Notes: generated by a model from the sequence alone, not told the origin. 39,363 nucleotides of DNA from Candidatus Gottesmanbacteria bacterium GW2011_GWA2_43_14 (GCA_000999095.1 LCFP01000014.1:1-39363), one strand, 5' to 3'. Counted from the first letter of the stretch, positions 17,686 through 26,537 are shown. Program-made: numbers and translations.

Positions 17686-18741
17686 ATGCCCATAATCCGT
17701 CTTGTTATCCTCGCCAGTCTCTACCTGTTCCTTATGCCCCTTCCGGTCTTCTCCCAGGCAACCGCAGCGCCCCGGGTTACCTTTGGCCAGCTCCTGGGTA
17801 CACCGGCCATGGAGAAAGAGGAAAATACGGCTGCCAAAGAAAAAGCTGAAAAAATCAGGAAATTCCTGCAGCTGATCGAAGAAAACGGCCGGAAATCCCT
17901 TACCGATTTCCAAAACAGAAGCGGTTATAAAAACACTCCGGATGATGAAATAAGCTTTTCCGATAATATTGCCTCGTTTGTAATCTCCCCGGTACCGACA
18001 CTCCATCCGGAATTGGCAAAAATAATCAGCGGTACTGATTTGCACATGGGACAACCCAATGTACTGCCGATAAAATCCACTTATACTATTTCACTCCTGG
18101 GAGACTCCATGACTGACACTTTGGGTAAAGAGCTTACCCATCTGAAAATTCTCCTGAAGGAAGCTTATCCTCAGACCGATTTTTACCTGATGAATTACGG
18201 GCAGGGTGCGACAGATATTGAAAACGGTCTTTTCCGCCTGACCAACCGCACCCAGTATGAAGGCTGGAATTATCCGCCGCTGGTTGCCTACAAACCGGAC
18301 ATTGTCGTGGTGGAATCTTTTGCCTATAACCATTGGGGCGCGGAACTTTCCGATTTGAACCGGCAATGGTTGGCAATCGCCCGCATCATCGATACGCTGC
18401 GTTCTTATTCTCCTGATACGCAAATAATTTTAGCGTCAACCATCTCACCCAATGCTGAAATTTTCGGAGACGGCATCCTCAACTGGCCGAAAAACCTCAA
18501 ATGGGACGGGGCTATCACTACCAAAGCTTACCTTCAGAATCTGATTAATTTCGCCACTTCCCAAGGCTATCCTTTGGCCGATGCTTATACTGCCTCACTT
18601 AACGCCGACGGCCAGGGTGAGATAAAATACATTAATCCCGTCGACCACCTGCATCCGTCCGAGGAAGGAAAAATGCTCTATGCGCAAAAAATTGCTGAAA
18701 CGATTAAAAAATATAATATGATCCCGGTTGCACCCAGATAA
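17686..18741 (+). CDS. Secreted SGNH/GDSL-family hydrolase
   Basis: 351 residues. A signal peptide at about 1-23 (cut near VFSQA) is followed by a charged helical segment (about 40-75) and an SGNH hydrolase domain: block I ISLLGDSMTD with nucleophile Ser141, block II NYGQGATDI (Gly), block III VVVESFAYNHWG (Asn), and block V DHLHPS with Asp320 and His323 of the catalytic triad. The family removes acyl groups from lipids, polysaccharides or peptidoglycan. Being exported and surrounded by surface proteins, it probably deacetylates an envelope polymer. Two bases separate it from the next gene. Confidence 0.8.
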   Translation: MPIIRLVILASLYLFLMPLPVFSQATAAPRVTFGQLLGTPAMEKEENTAAKEKAEKIRKFLQLIEENGRKSLTDFQNRSGYKNTPDDEISFSDNIASFVISPVPTLHPELAKIISGTDLHMGQPNVLPIKSTYTISLLGDSMTDTLGKELTHLKILLKEAYPQTDFYLMNYGQGATDIENGLFRLTNRTQYEGWNYPPLVAYKPDIVVVESFAYNHWGAELSDLNRQWLAIARIIDTLRSYSPDTQIILASTISPNAEIFGDGILNWPKNLKWDGAITTKAYLQNLINFATSQGYPLADAYTASLNADGQGEIKYINPVDHLHPSEEGKMLYAQKIAETIKKYNMIPVAPR

Positions 18742-18743
18742 CT

Positions 18744-19514
18744 ATGCTTTGTCCGGCCTGCGGCAACATTTTACAGAAACTGTCGGTCACCACCAAACAG
18801 GGCGGCCGCTTTGAAGTGGACCATTGCGGACGCTGCGGCGGCACCTGGTTCGATCCCTATGAAATCAACCGCATCCCCTACCATGAAGTTATGGCTCTGT
18901 CCCAGCTGACGGTCCTGCCGAAAAAAAATATCAACCAAAACGCCAAACAGCTCTGCCCCCAGGACCATCTGGAGCTCTTTCCCCTGACAGGCGATGCCGT
19001 CCCCAAAGGCGTCAAACTTCTCAGCTGCAAAAAATGCCTGGGGATCTGGGCAACCCAAAAAGACCTCTGGGAATTCAAAAAGCACCAGGATGAAATTGTT
19101 TCCGCTTATGATTTGGCCGACAAATTTTTCCCCAACCTGTCGGTGGTTTTCGTGCCCGCCCTGACTTTGATACTACTTCTTTTTACCACTTTTACCACTA
19201 TCACAGGCCTGCAAAACCAAAAAGAAAACAGGGTTGCCGCCCGGGAAATGATATCTGGCTTGTCAGTTGCGCCTATGAAAGGAAATACCCTGGCTGTTTC
19301 CTTCAAAACAGCCCAACCTATGACCTCCGTCATTTATCTTGGCGATTCCGAGCTGACCATGACCCGGATCCCGATTTCGGAGAAACCCGCCACCGTACAT
19401 ACCACAATCGTCAGAGGCCTGGTAAACGGAAAAAGCTACACTTATCAAATAGAAATCCGCGATGAAAGCGGCAACAATTACCGCAGTGAAGCTGAAGTAT
19501 TTATAACCAGGTGA
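18744..19514 (+). CDS. Zinc-ribbon membrane protein with exterior FN3-like domain
   Basis: 256 residues. Two TFIIB-type zinc ribbons occupy the N-terminus: CPACG...CGRCGGTWFD (residues 3-37) and CPQDH...CKKCLGIWA (about 71-104). A membrane helix follows at about 134-154, then a C-terminal beta domain of about 90 residues resembling fibronectin type III (IVRGLVNGKSYTYQIEIRD, the tyrosine-corner pattern). Predicted topology puts the ribbons in the cytosol and the FN3 domain outside. Its two-base spacing from the SGNH gene says the two are cotranscribed. It overlaps the end of rnhB on the other strand by 37 bases. Function unknown; it could link an inside partner to the surface. Confidence 0.75.
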   Translation: MLCPACGNILQKLSVTTKQGGRFEVDHCGRCGGTWFDPYEINRIPYHEVMALSQLTVLPKKNINQNAKQLCPQDHLELFPLTGDAVPKGVKLLSCKKCLGIWATQKDLWEFKKHQDEIVSAYDLADKFFPNLSVVFVPALTLILLLFTTFTTITGLQNQKENRVAAREMISGLSVAPMKGNTLAVSFKTAQPMTSVIYLGDSELTMTRIPISEKPATVHTTIVRGLVNGKSYTYQIEIRDESGNNYRSEAEVFITR

Positions 19515-20122
19515 CCGGTGAAAGCAATCCTGTGGTGACGGCAAAGTCCGTATTTTCCCAATGCCAGTCTGTGACCTTCCGTCCCGTAACCTTTATTTTT
19601 CCCCCAATTATATAGTGGAAACTTTCCGGCCAGTCTTTTCATAAGCCGGTCGCGGTAAACTTTGGCGATTATCGAGGCGGCGGCAATGGATACGGATTTT
19701 TGGTCTCCATGGATAATATTGGATTGCCGCTTCAAACCGCCGGGAAGGAATTTTACTCTGTAACCGTCGACCAGGATAAATATGGGCCGGCTGATTTTCA
19801 GATTAACGATAGCCCTTCTCATCGCCCTGGCGGTTGCCCTGACTATGCCTGCCCGGTTTATTTCATCTACACTGGCCAGTCCTATGGAGCTGACAAAAAA
19901 TTCCGGGATAATCCAGGCCAGGACTTCCCTTCTCTCTGCCGTCAGCCTTTTCGAATCATCTATACCCAAGGTAAGCAGCGCATCCCTGTCCGCACCATCT
20001 TTCAACAAACAAGCCCCGGCCACCACCGGCCCGGCCAGACAACCCCTCCCCACTTCATCAACACCTAAAACCGTCTTAAAACCCTGCCGCCGGAAAGATT
20101 CCTCAAGCGAAAAATCAGGCAT
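19478..20122 (-). CDS. rnhB: Ribonuclease HII
   Basis: 214 residues from the ATG at 20122; an upstream in-frame extension to 20281 is not conserved-looking and is rejected. RNase HII removes RNA from RNA-DNA hybrids and misincorporated ribonucleotides. All motifs are present: GVDEVGRGCLAGPVVAG (metal-binding Asp and Glu), DDSKRL, FILVDGYR (third Asp), SIIAKVYRDRLM (fourth Asp), and KGYGTEGHRLAL. TATATT lies 12 bases before the ATG, so the leader is only a few bases. Convergent with the zinc-ribbon gene. Confidence 0.95.
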   Translation of the reverse strand: MPDFSLEESFRRQGFKTVLGVDEVGRGCLAGPVVAGACLLKDGADRDALLTLGIDDSKRLTAERREVLAWIIPEFFVSSIGLASVDEINRAGIVRATARAMRRAIVNLKISRPIFILVDGYRVKFLPGGLKRQSNIIHGDQKSVSIAAASIIAKVYRDRLMKRLAGKFPLYNWGKNKGYGTEGHRLALGKYGLCRHHRIAFTGHLVINTSASLR

Positions 20123-20163
20123 AATCAAATTCCAAATATAACATATCTTTTGTCGTCCGGGTG

Positions 20164-20214
20164 TATAATGATTCCGGTATGAAATAGCATGAAGAGAACG
20201 GGAAAAGAGGTGAG
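20164..20214 (+). promoter_or_regulatory. -10 box and Shine-Dalgarno of a small gene
   Basis: TATAAT at 20164-20169 and AGAGGTGAG at 20206-20214, five bases before the ATG at 20220. One of the few clear ribosome binding sites in the window; most neighbours start without a leader. Confidence 0.5.
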
Positions 20215-20219
20215 AAAAA

Positions 20220-20438
20220 ATGGAAACATTACATCCTGATCCTCCGGGTGATTTAAAAGAAGCTCCACTTACTATTGTCATTGGAGCCGGACCGGGCGCA
20301 CCGAAAGGCGGATCAATTGGCGGTGAATATGTTGAATTATTTGATGGACAGACTCCACTTGTAGAACTGCCCGAAGGAGGAATGGCCGGACCGGCACCGG
20401 CAGAAGCGGAACCTCCCGCCGGGAGTAAACACAGCTAG
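20220..20438 (+). CDS. Small Gly/Pro-rich protein
   Basis: 72 residues, no recognised family. Composition is Gly, Pro, Ala and Glu rich with no hydrophobic anchor and no Cys. The first half has a short hydrophobic strand (LTIVIGAGPG) that recalls a nucleotide-binding turn but is too short to be a Rossmann fold. The start is fixed by a good Shine-Dalgarno sequence five bases upstream. It ends in an overlap with a smaller opposite-strand frame. Probably real because of the promoter and binding site, but function unknown. Confidence 0.5.
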   Translation: METLHPDPPGDLKEAPLTIVIGAGPGAPKGGSIGGEYVELFDGQTPLVELPEGGMAGPAPAEAEPPAGSKHS

Positions 20439-20563
20439 ATTTTAAGTCTTGCCGCGGACGGCTTCTGTTTCGGGTAGTTGAATTGAGTCTGTCTCCACCG
20501 GATATCCCATAACGCCCCTGCCTCAGGTGCGGCCGGAGCTTTTCCGGGTAATTCTTTAACCAT
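20435..20563 (-). CDS. Possible 42-residue protein
   Basis: Frame of 42 codons starting MVKELPGKAPAAPEAG and ending AARLKI, basic in its second half. On the minus strand TAAAAT (20575-20570) ends exactly six bases before the ATG, the same spacing as other genes here. The stop overlaps the plus-strand stop at 20438 within CTAG. No homologue known; short enough to be chance, but the -10 placement argues for it. Confidence 0.4.
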   Translation of the reverse strand: MVKELPGKAPAAPEAGALWDIRWRQTQFNYPKQKPSAARLKI

Positions 20564-20582
20564 ATTTCAATTTTACCAAAAT

Positions 20583-20610
20583 TTGACAGAAAATGAATTA
20601 AATATATAAT
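20583..20610 (+). promoter_or_regulatory. Strong promoter with leaderless start
   Basis: Perfect TTGACA (20583-20588), a 16-base spacer and perfect TATAAT (20605-20610), ending seven bases before the ATG at 20618. The best consensus promoter in the window; the transcript should start at or next to the ATG. Confidence 0.8.
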
Positions 20611-20617
20611 TCCTGTT

Positions 20618-21607
20618 ATGCTGGCAAGACTTGAGTGTCAGGACATTACTTCTGCTGTTATCGGACTTCGTGAAGAAAACGGAGTACCCGATAATTTTGA
20701 CCACAACGGTGTAATATACCAGGTGTACCATCCCTCCGTCTTAGTAATGCCCGACCAGCATATCCTCAGCCAAACCGCACTGCAAAAAACCTATAACACC
20801 CTTTCGGACTTCCCCGGTTATGCCGGAACTTTTCCAACCGGAGGAACCTGGGAAGAACATTATGCTTTGATGGCAGCCAATGCAGGTTTGTTTGCGCCCC
20901 TGTTTAATGGCCGGCCTATAGCATCCGTGGATGAATATTATCCCCTTGGCCCTGATAACCCAAATTATCCGATCTCCTATCGTGTGTATACAGACATCCG
21001 GATCGGAATCCCCATGGGAATTCATTTCGAGCAATGGATCAGGCCAAACAGTGCTGCCTCGGACCCGAACGAAGAAGCTGCTCGGTTTGAGCGTGAACTT
21101 CAGTCCGAATCTTTTGCCTTAACCAATCTGGGTATCGGACCGGACCCGAAAATGGCCGACGGCACTATGATTCCTGAAGAATTTACCGAAAAGCAGATTG
21201 CCCGGCTGGTTGCGGCAGGCAGAGCCGTTGAAGGCTCGCCTCACATCGGCTTTGTTCCAAAAGGCACATCACCCGATTCGGGTGCTATATATGTCAAACT
21301 CGACCGGGGCACCATTTTTGCCAATAGCCAGGGAGCCCCGGATCCCGATAATATGCCATCCGGAGCTATTACCCAAGGGCCGGCTGATTTTCTAAGGTCT
21401 CAAATACGGGTCATGATGGCCAGCGGCATATTTAAACCAAGGAATGTGGAAAAAGTCTTATTGGAACCTCCCAGTGTCGAAAATCCGGCCAGCCTGGTCA
21501 CTTTGGGCGAATCGGTGATATTATTGGATCAAGCCGCAGCCGGAAGGGTCCTAAACAGAATAATTGAAAGACAAGCGACTGTTTTTCGATCTGCATCTCT
21601 ATCTTAA
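20618..21607 (+). CDS. Uncharacterised 329-residue protein
   Basis: No family recognised. No signal peptide or membrane helix, so it is probably cytosolic. It is acidic and Pro/Gly-rich in loops, with a compact N-terminal half (YQVYHPSVLVMPDQHIL, YRVYTDIRIGIPMGIHF) that looks alpha/beta. The middle has an IPEEFTEKQIARLVAAGRA helix and the end a helical ESVILLDQAAAGRVLNRIIERQ. Its stop overlaps the next start (TAATG), so the two are translationally coupled. Driven by the strongest promoter in the window, hence probably well expressed. Confidence 0.65.
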   Translation: MLARLECQDITSAVIGLREENGVPDNFDHNGVIYQVYHPSVLVMPDQHILSQTALQKTYNTLSDFPGYAGTFPTGGTWEEHYALMAANAGLFAPLFNGRPIASVDEYYPLGPDNPNYPISYRVYTDIRIGIPMGIHFEQWIRPNSAASDPNEEAARFERELQSESFALTNLGIGPDPKMADGTMIPEEFTEKQIARLVAAGRAVEGSPHIGFVPKGTSPDSGAIYVKLDRGTIFANSQGAPDPDNMPSGAITQGPADFLRSQIRVMMASGIFKPRNVEKVLLEPPSVENPASLVTLGESVILLDQAAAGRVLNRIIERQATVFRSASLS

Positions 21608-22594
21608 TGACGGAATTACTGATTAGTCCTCCGCCCGAAACCCAGGTGGTCCAAACAGCTCCTATTCCCTTACCTGACCATGGTCAGCTGCGAGGCAGAT
21701 ATGATTCGGCCATTCGTTCTGCCGGTGAATTTGCCGAAGATTTTGATCTTTCCGCTGCAAATAAAGACTTTCTGACTGCCGGAGTCGCTTTGGCGAATGT
21801 TCTCAGGTCTGCCCTGCGAACTCCCTGGAGAGCAGATTTGACCGACTGGTCATTATTGGATTCCCGGGGAGGACCTGAAGGAAATATTTTTAAAGGAATT
21901 GACTATATCGGACCGGAAATATTTGCTTTAGTAGTTGACCGCCATTCAGAAAAGGACACGGCTGTCTTCGTCGTAGAAAATGAGGTCTGGACAAACATAG
22001 ACTTAAACAGGAATCAACTGCACCTTTAATTCCGGAAAAGTATGTTCTGATGACCGGGTGATGATTTTTGACGGCCATCGAATGCACTATGGCGATTTTC
22101 AGGAGCCTCTAAACAATATCCCCTGGAGTTATAGCGAATTCCTTCCTTATTCCTATCACAGCCGTCTCCGGCATCCGCAAGATTTAGTTATAGCGACTTT
22201 GGAGAGAAGGATGGAATACCTGCAGAAATCAGGATTTCAGGCTGAAACCGGTCTGTCAGTTGATCCCGCTCATTTTTATCCTTCTCTCGGCGGAGAAACT
22301 TTGCTGACAATGGCCACAAGAAAAAAAGCAGGATATCCTCCCGGCGAACTGCAAATCGATGTCATGATGGACCCTATCAAAGGACAAGGCCCGCATGAAG
22401 CACTGATATGGCTTAATATGGCCAAAGCTGCTGGAATGTCGGTACGCGGTACAACCGGAGAAGAAATTGACTTAAACCAAAAAGCCTTTCAATTTTTTGA
22501 AAAAGGCAAAGAAGATGACTCAGACAGAATTAAATATATAGTCACACCGATTATCTCTGTCAATCAACTGATTATTGCAAATTTACAAGTTTAG
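21607..22594 (+). pseudogene. Frameshifted gene of about 328 residues, function unknown
   Basis: Two frames that read as one protein. The first (21607-22029) runs to NIDLNRNQLHL and stops. The next frame is open from 22007 and continues without an ATG at its head as TGINCTFNSGK...MIFDGHRMHYGDF to 22594. Dropping one A in the AAA run at 22005-22007 joins them smoothly. The resulting length is close to that of the gene before it. No family recognised. The second half has a basic helical segment (LVIATLERRMEYLQKSG). The shift may be real or a sequencing error. The stop overlaps the convergent kinase gene within TTAG. Confidence 0.6.
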
Positions 22595-23550
22595 ACGATA
22601 CCCTGGGAATAATAATGTTCAGTTGCAAGCCCTGCATACATCATTCCATTATTCAGTACACCCGTCAGATCCATTGATCTGAACGTCCATCCTTTAGCCA
22701 CTCTTAATTCATTAATGAATAACAGCTCCTTGGCACTCGACCGGCCCAGTGAAATATCATTGGCTGCAGCATTAAGTTTTTTTAAAACGGGTTTAAACAT
22801 AGAATCGGCCAGTTTATGAGAATCTTTAATTCTATAATCTACCTTAAGCATACCTTCTTCTACATTCGCTGTACCTTCATAAGGATAATCAAAAAGGACA
22901 GTACCTCCAACAAAATTATTTACTGCTGATGCCGGTGTGTTATATCCGGTATAATTGCCGGGATCAACAACCCAATATCCGTCTTCAGCTATCAATAAAT
23001 TACCCAAATGTTCATCACCATGGCATAAAACCATAATAGGGTCCTTAAACCATAACAGCCTGCTTTCACATTTTTTTAAAGTCTTACCGAGCGAAGGGAA
23101 AGTTTTACCATTTACAACAACCGGGAAATCGGCAATCGCCTGTATTTCTTCATCATCGGACAGTCTTTCCAAAGTTTTTCCGGTTTCCAAACGCCAGTTT
23201 CTGCCAATCTGGGTTTCGTCCAGATTTCTGGCCGTATCTTTCCACATTTCAACCATATCATTTATAAAAGAATCAGCGGCTGCGGCGGTAATTTCAGGGG
23301 CTGTTTCAAGTAATTTATTGGCAGCAACTGCGTCCTTACCCATAACAACCAGTAGCGAGCCCTCCTTTGTCTTTAATAATTTGGCGCGGGGCACCCTGAA
23401 ATAGGGTGACAACAACTGATAACCAACCGCTTCAGCTTCCGGTCGGCGAATATAGTGGTCTTCACAGGCTGACTTGATAAAAAACCGGTAGCCGCCCCCT
23501 CTTTGGTCCAGGCTTAAGAAATCTGTCAGCTTTTCCGGATTCTTAATCAT
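22591..23550 (-). CDS. Aminoglycoside phosphotransferase (APH)-like kinase
   Basis: 319 residues. The catalytic loop HGDEHLGNLL (His177, Asp179, Asn184) and the metal-binding DPG of WVVDPGNYTG (Asp196) are the APH/choline-kinase hallmarks. The N-terminal lobe is short, with RFFIKSACEDHYIRR as the likely Lys-bearing strand. These enzymes phosphorylate small hydroxylated compounds or sugars. As the last gene of a galU-deacetylase-glycosyltransferase operon, it more likely acts on a sugar or lipid headgroup than on antibiotics (inference). Start overlaps the upstream stop by eight bases. Confidence 0.75.
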   Translation of the reverse strand: MIKNPEKLTDFLSLDQRGGGYRFFIKSACEDHYIRRPEAEAVGYQLLSPYFRVPRAKLLKTKEGSLLVVMGKDAVAANKLLETAPEITAAAADSFINDMVEMWKDTARNLDETQIGRNWRLETGKTLERLSDDEEIQAIADFPVVVNGKTFPSLGKTLKKCESRLLWFKDPIMVLCHGDEHLGNLLIAEDGYWVVDPGNYTGYNTPASAVNNFVGGTVLFDYPYEGTANVEEGMLKVDYRIKDSHKLADSMFKPVLKKLNAAANDISLGRSSAKELLFINELRVAKGWTFRSMDLTGVLNNGMMYAGLATEHYYSQGIV

Positions 23551-24733
23551 GTTTATTATGAATTTTATTTTCAGCTATTTCTATTAAATTATGGCTGAAT
23601 TGCCTGTCCAGTTGCCTTGCCCGTTCTTTCAAATCCTCTACCGGTTTACCAGACATAATACCTATATCCTGTCCCAATACAGTAACCAGTGGATGATCAG
23701 CACCCAAAATACCAGTTAAACCATCAAGGCTTAATTCACCGGACAAAACTGGCAATAATACACTATGATAAACAAAAGTTGTTTCTCTCTCGAATTTATG
23801 TCTGTGCAAAATTTCCGGATTCAAATCAGCAATAATTTCCCGCAGATAATCTGCATCCCGCACACGGCAATCTATCCAGGAAGTCATGGTGGAAATGCTG
23901 GCCTGGCTTTCACCCATACCTAATGATGTCAGCGTTCTCCTCGCGCTGGATTGCGTCATGACCGGAATATGCCCCACCTTTTGACCTCTTAGGCGCAAGG
24001 CATTCCCAAATAGTACATCGCTGCCCTTTAACAAATTGCCTTGACCATCCCTGGGTTGTTGTGCCCCGCCGATAGCCGCATACGGAGCAATTTCTATTGC
24101 CATATTTGCTCCTCTCGTTTGAGTTAACGCTGCTTTATTAATCATAAAATAATTTATTAAATCCACGCTGGACATAAAATATTTTTTTATGCCTGTCGCT
24201 TGCTCGATAATATCATCCAGTTCCGGTGAAAAATGAAATGTTCCGCCCAGAGCGCTTGCTCCGCTCCTCTGAAATTCATTGTAAACAGCTCTTGCCCAAT
24301 TCGGACGAACTAATGTATCGGCATCAGTGAGGGCAATATAACGGGGTTTTCCTGATTTATCCCTGAGTAAATATTGGGCCACTACCTCATCCATTCCCCT
24401 TTTACGGGCATAGACAGGACCTTTTACAGTTGCTTCCAACAGTGTTAACGGCTGAGTGATTTCCTGGCCGAGCCTCATAACTTCCGCTTGTGTTCCGTCA
24501 TCGCTGCCATTGTCAACTACTACAATCTCTATAGGTGCGTCTGATTTACCAAGTGACATTATGGTTTGGCCGATCGACTCCTTCTCGTTATAGGCTGGTA
24601 TAACTACGGTAACTAAAGAGCCTTCCCGGCACAATTCCACACCGGGAGTCGGCTCGATATTATTTTCAGCGCAATACTGAATCAAAAGATCTTTTCGCGG
24701 CAATTCCTGAAGCGGCTGGATAAACTCACCCAT
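23543..24733 (-). CDS. Family 2 glycosyltransferase
   Basis: 396 residues. VTVVIPAYNEKESIGQTIMSL near residue 43, VVVDNGSDDGT, the YIALTDADTLVRPNWA metal site (DAD) and a GSDVLFGNALRLRG motif define a GT-A glycosyltransferase. The C-terminal 120 residues are helical with no membrane segment. Paralogue of the product of 8856-9740, extended at both ends. Two bases after the deacetylase gene, so cotranscribed. Likely adds a sugar in the pathway fed by the GalU product. Confidence 0.82.
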   Translation of the reverse strand: MGEFIQPLQELPRKDLLIQYCAENNIEPTPGVELCREGSLVTVVIPAYNEKESIGQTIMSLGKSDAPIEIVVVDNGSDDGTQAEVMRLGQEITQPLTLLEATVKGPVYARKRGMDEVVAQYLLRDKSGKPRYIALTDADTLVRPNWARAVYNEFQRSGASALGGTFHFSPELDDIIEQATGIKKYFMSSVDLINYFMINKAALTQTRGANMAIEIAPYAAIGGAQQPRDGQGNLLKGSDVLFGNALRLRGQKVGHIPVMTQSSARRTLTSLGMGESQASISTMTSWIDCRVRDADYLREIIADLNPEILHRHKFERETTFVYHSVLLPVLSGELSLDGLTGILGADHPLVTVLGQDIGIMSGKPVEDLKERARQLDRQFSHNLIEIAENKIHNKHD

Positions 24734-24735
24734 AT

Positions 24736-25512
24736 TTATAATTGGCTGAAATTTGATAATTTAATGCCTAAATGATCTATCTGATCTTTTACCGCTTGTG
24801 AACAAAGTATTTCCAATTCCGTATGACGTTGTCTGTTGTATTTGCTTAACTTGAGTAAATCCTCATCAACGAATCCCGGGTGAGTCATAAGCTCCGTAGT
24901 GCCTATCCCCAATCCTGACAGTATTTCCAAAATCAAATTCTGACTGACTCCGTCTCCGAAAAATCCGGTTTCTGTCCGGTCTGGAGTTTTAACCGCTAAA
25001 ACTGAAGGGAAGGTAAGCATACCGGGTTTTTCTGGTACATTGCGTATCGGCAGTTCAAACTCAGTAGCAAGCTGCAACATTATCGTTTGCAAAATTCCGC
25101 TTTTATAGCTTACAAAGTGGTGACTGTCCAGATGGTCAGGCTTTATACCTAAATCAAACATTGCCTCGATCTGAGTCCTCCACTCCCGATGGATTTGATC
25201 AGGGTCCATCTCCGGCAATGCCTGATAAATTATGGCATTTTTCGGGAAAAATCCGTCCTGATCAACAAGCGTTGATACTTCTTTTCCGGGGAGAAACGGG
25301 GCTCCCACTGTAAGGTTCAAATGTACGCCGATTCCCAGACCGGGAGATTCCGCCAACAATTTATTAAGTTCATCAGCAACTCCCTTAATATTCATCATGG
25401 CGGAAGTTGATCTGACAATACCATTATTATAGGATTCTCTTATTCCCCTGGAAATATTTGGAGTAAGTCCATAATCATCAGCATTTACGATTAATACTTT
25501 CTCGTGAGTCAT
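24736..25512 (-). CDS. YdjC/ChbG-family carbohydrate deacetylase
   Basis: 258 residues from the ATG at 25512 (MTHEKVLIVNADDYG); an in-frame TTG at 25563 would add 17 residues and is less likely because the family begins at the ADDYG strand. Metal ligands are visible: NADDYG (Asp), DHLDSHHFVSY (His) and ELMTHPGF (His). The family removes N-acetyl groups from oligosaccharides such as chitobiose. Between galU and a glycosyltransferase, it probably trims an acetylated amino sugar on an envelope glycan or glycolipid. A possible -10 (TATAGT) lies 13 bases upstream, but the gene can also be read through from galU. Confidence 0.82.
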   Translation of the reverse strand: MTHEKVLIVNADDYGLTPNISRGIRESYNNGIVRSTSAMMNIKGVADELNKLLAESPGLGIGVHLNLTVGAPFLPGKEVSTLVDQDGFFPKNAIIYQALPEMDPDQIHREWRTQIEAMFDLGIKPDHLDSHHFVSYKSGILQTIMLQLATEFELPIRNVPEKPGMLTFPSVLAVKTPDRTETGFFGDGVSQNLILEILSGLGIGTTELMTHPGFVDEDLLKLSKYNRQRHTELEILCSQAVKDQIDHLGIKLSNFSQL

Positions 25513-25566
25513 AATTACATTTCTTACTATAGGATATATAGCAGATTTCAGGAGAAAAAGCAAAAC

Positions 25567-26445
25567 TCACAGCTTGAGGCTTTTGAGGTATTCCTTGAGC
25601 TTGCCGTTGAGCTCCGGATGCTTCAATGCCAGATCGATAACCGTCCGCAGGTATTCGAATTTATTGCCCGTATCATAATAATGGGCATTTTCAATCTCAC
25701 AAACCAGTACTTTTTCAATTTTAATCAATTGGTCTATGGCATCGGGAAGCCATAATTCCCCGCCCTTTCCCGGTTTGAGATTTTCGATTATGGGGAATAT
25801 TTCTGGAGGCAGGATGTATGCGCCGTGGGCAGCCAGATTGGAAGGAGCTTTGTCCGGGTCAGGCTTTTCGACTATTTTCAACACCTGGTAAACGTTTCCT
25901 TCGATATGTTTGACTTCGGCAATGCCGTAACGTGCCAGGTCCTTTTTATTTTTGATCCGTACCCCCGATATGACCGGACTGCCGTATTTTTCGTAGACTC
26001 CAATCATCTGCTTGAGCCTGGGCGGTGTAGCCCTGATAAACTCATCTCCCCACAAAACCGCAAACGGCTCGTTGCCGACGACATTTTTGGCACACATAAC
26101 CGGTGTGGCGTTGCCGTAAGGGCCTTTCTGCCTGACATAGATGAAATTGGCCATATCGGCGATTCTTCGTACCTCGGCCAGCTCTTTTTCCTTGCCCGCT
26201 TCCTCGAGGCGCTGTTCCAGCTCGAAAGGATAATCAAAATGGTCCTCGATTGAGCGCTTATGCCAGCCGGTGATCATGACTATGTCGGAAATGCCCGATT
26301 CGACAATTTCCTCAACCACATACTGGATGACAGGTTTATCGACTATCGGCAGCATTTCCTTGGGCATGGCTTTGGTCTGAGGCAAAAATCGGGTGCCAAA
26401 ACCGGCAGCGGGGATAACGGCTTTGCGGATTGTGGTGCGTTTCAT
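25567..26445 (-). CDS. galU: UTP-glucose-1-phosphate uridylyltransferase
   Basis: 292 residues, full family length. It makes UDP-glucose from UTP and glucose-1-phosphate. The nucleotide-binding signature AAGFGTRFLPQTKAMPKEMLPI is at residues 13-34, then GDEFI (the Asp metal ligand), KGGELWLPDAI and the C-terminal YYDTGNKFEYLRTVI. First gene of a four-gene sugar operon with the deacetylase, glycosyltransferase and kinase. Its divergent promoter overlaps that of secE. Confidence 0.95.
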   Translation of the reverse strand: MKRTTIRKAVIPAAGFGTRFLPQTKAMPKEMLPIVDKPVIQYVVEEIVESGISDIVMITGWHKRSIEDHFDYPFELEQRLEEAGKEKELAEVRRIADMANFIYVRQKGPYGNATPVMCAKNVVGNEPFAVLWGDEFIRATPPRLKQMIGVYEKYGSPVISGVRIKNKKDLARYGIAEVKHIEGNVYQVLKIVEKPDPDKAPSNLAAHGAYILPPEIFPIIENLKPGKGGELWLPDAIDQLIKIEKVLVCEIENAHYYDTGNKFEYLRTVIDLALKHPELNGKLKEYLKSLKL

Positions 26446-26477
26446 AAATATCTTTATGCCCGGTATGGAAAAGTATA

Positions 26478-26523
26478 ATACTAATAAAGTTGCCTTTACA
26501 AGTCAACTTTTATCTGTTAGACT
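26478..26523. promoter_or_regulatory. Overlapping divergent promoters of galU and secE
   Basis: Minus strand: TTGACT (26506-26501), 17 bases, TAGTAT (26483-26478) for galU. Plus strand: TTTACA (26495-26500), 17 bases, TAGACT (26518-26523) preceded by TGT, for secE. The two -35 boxes abut, so the promoters should compete for polymerase. Confidence 0.6.
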
Positions 26524-26537
26524 TTGTAGCTATTCTT

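Noticed and set aside
20123..20281. N-terminal extension of RNase HII
   Set aside because: The extension is Ser/His-rich, unlike the family, and the conserved start MPDFSLEESF has a -10 box close upstream.
25513..25563. Earlier TTG start for the YdjC-family gene
   Set aside because: The family begins a few residues before the NADDYG strand, which the ATG at 25512 provides.
26490..26537. Earlier TTG start for SecE
   Set aside because: It lies inside the -35/-10 region, and the added residues are not SecE-like.
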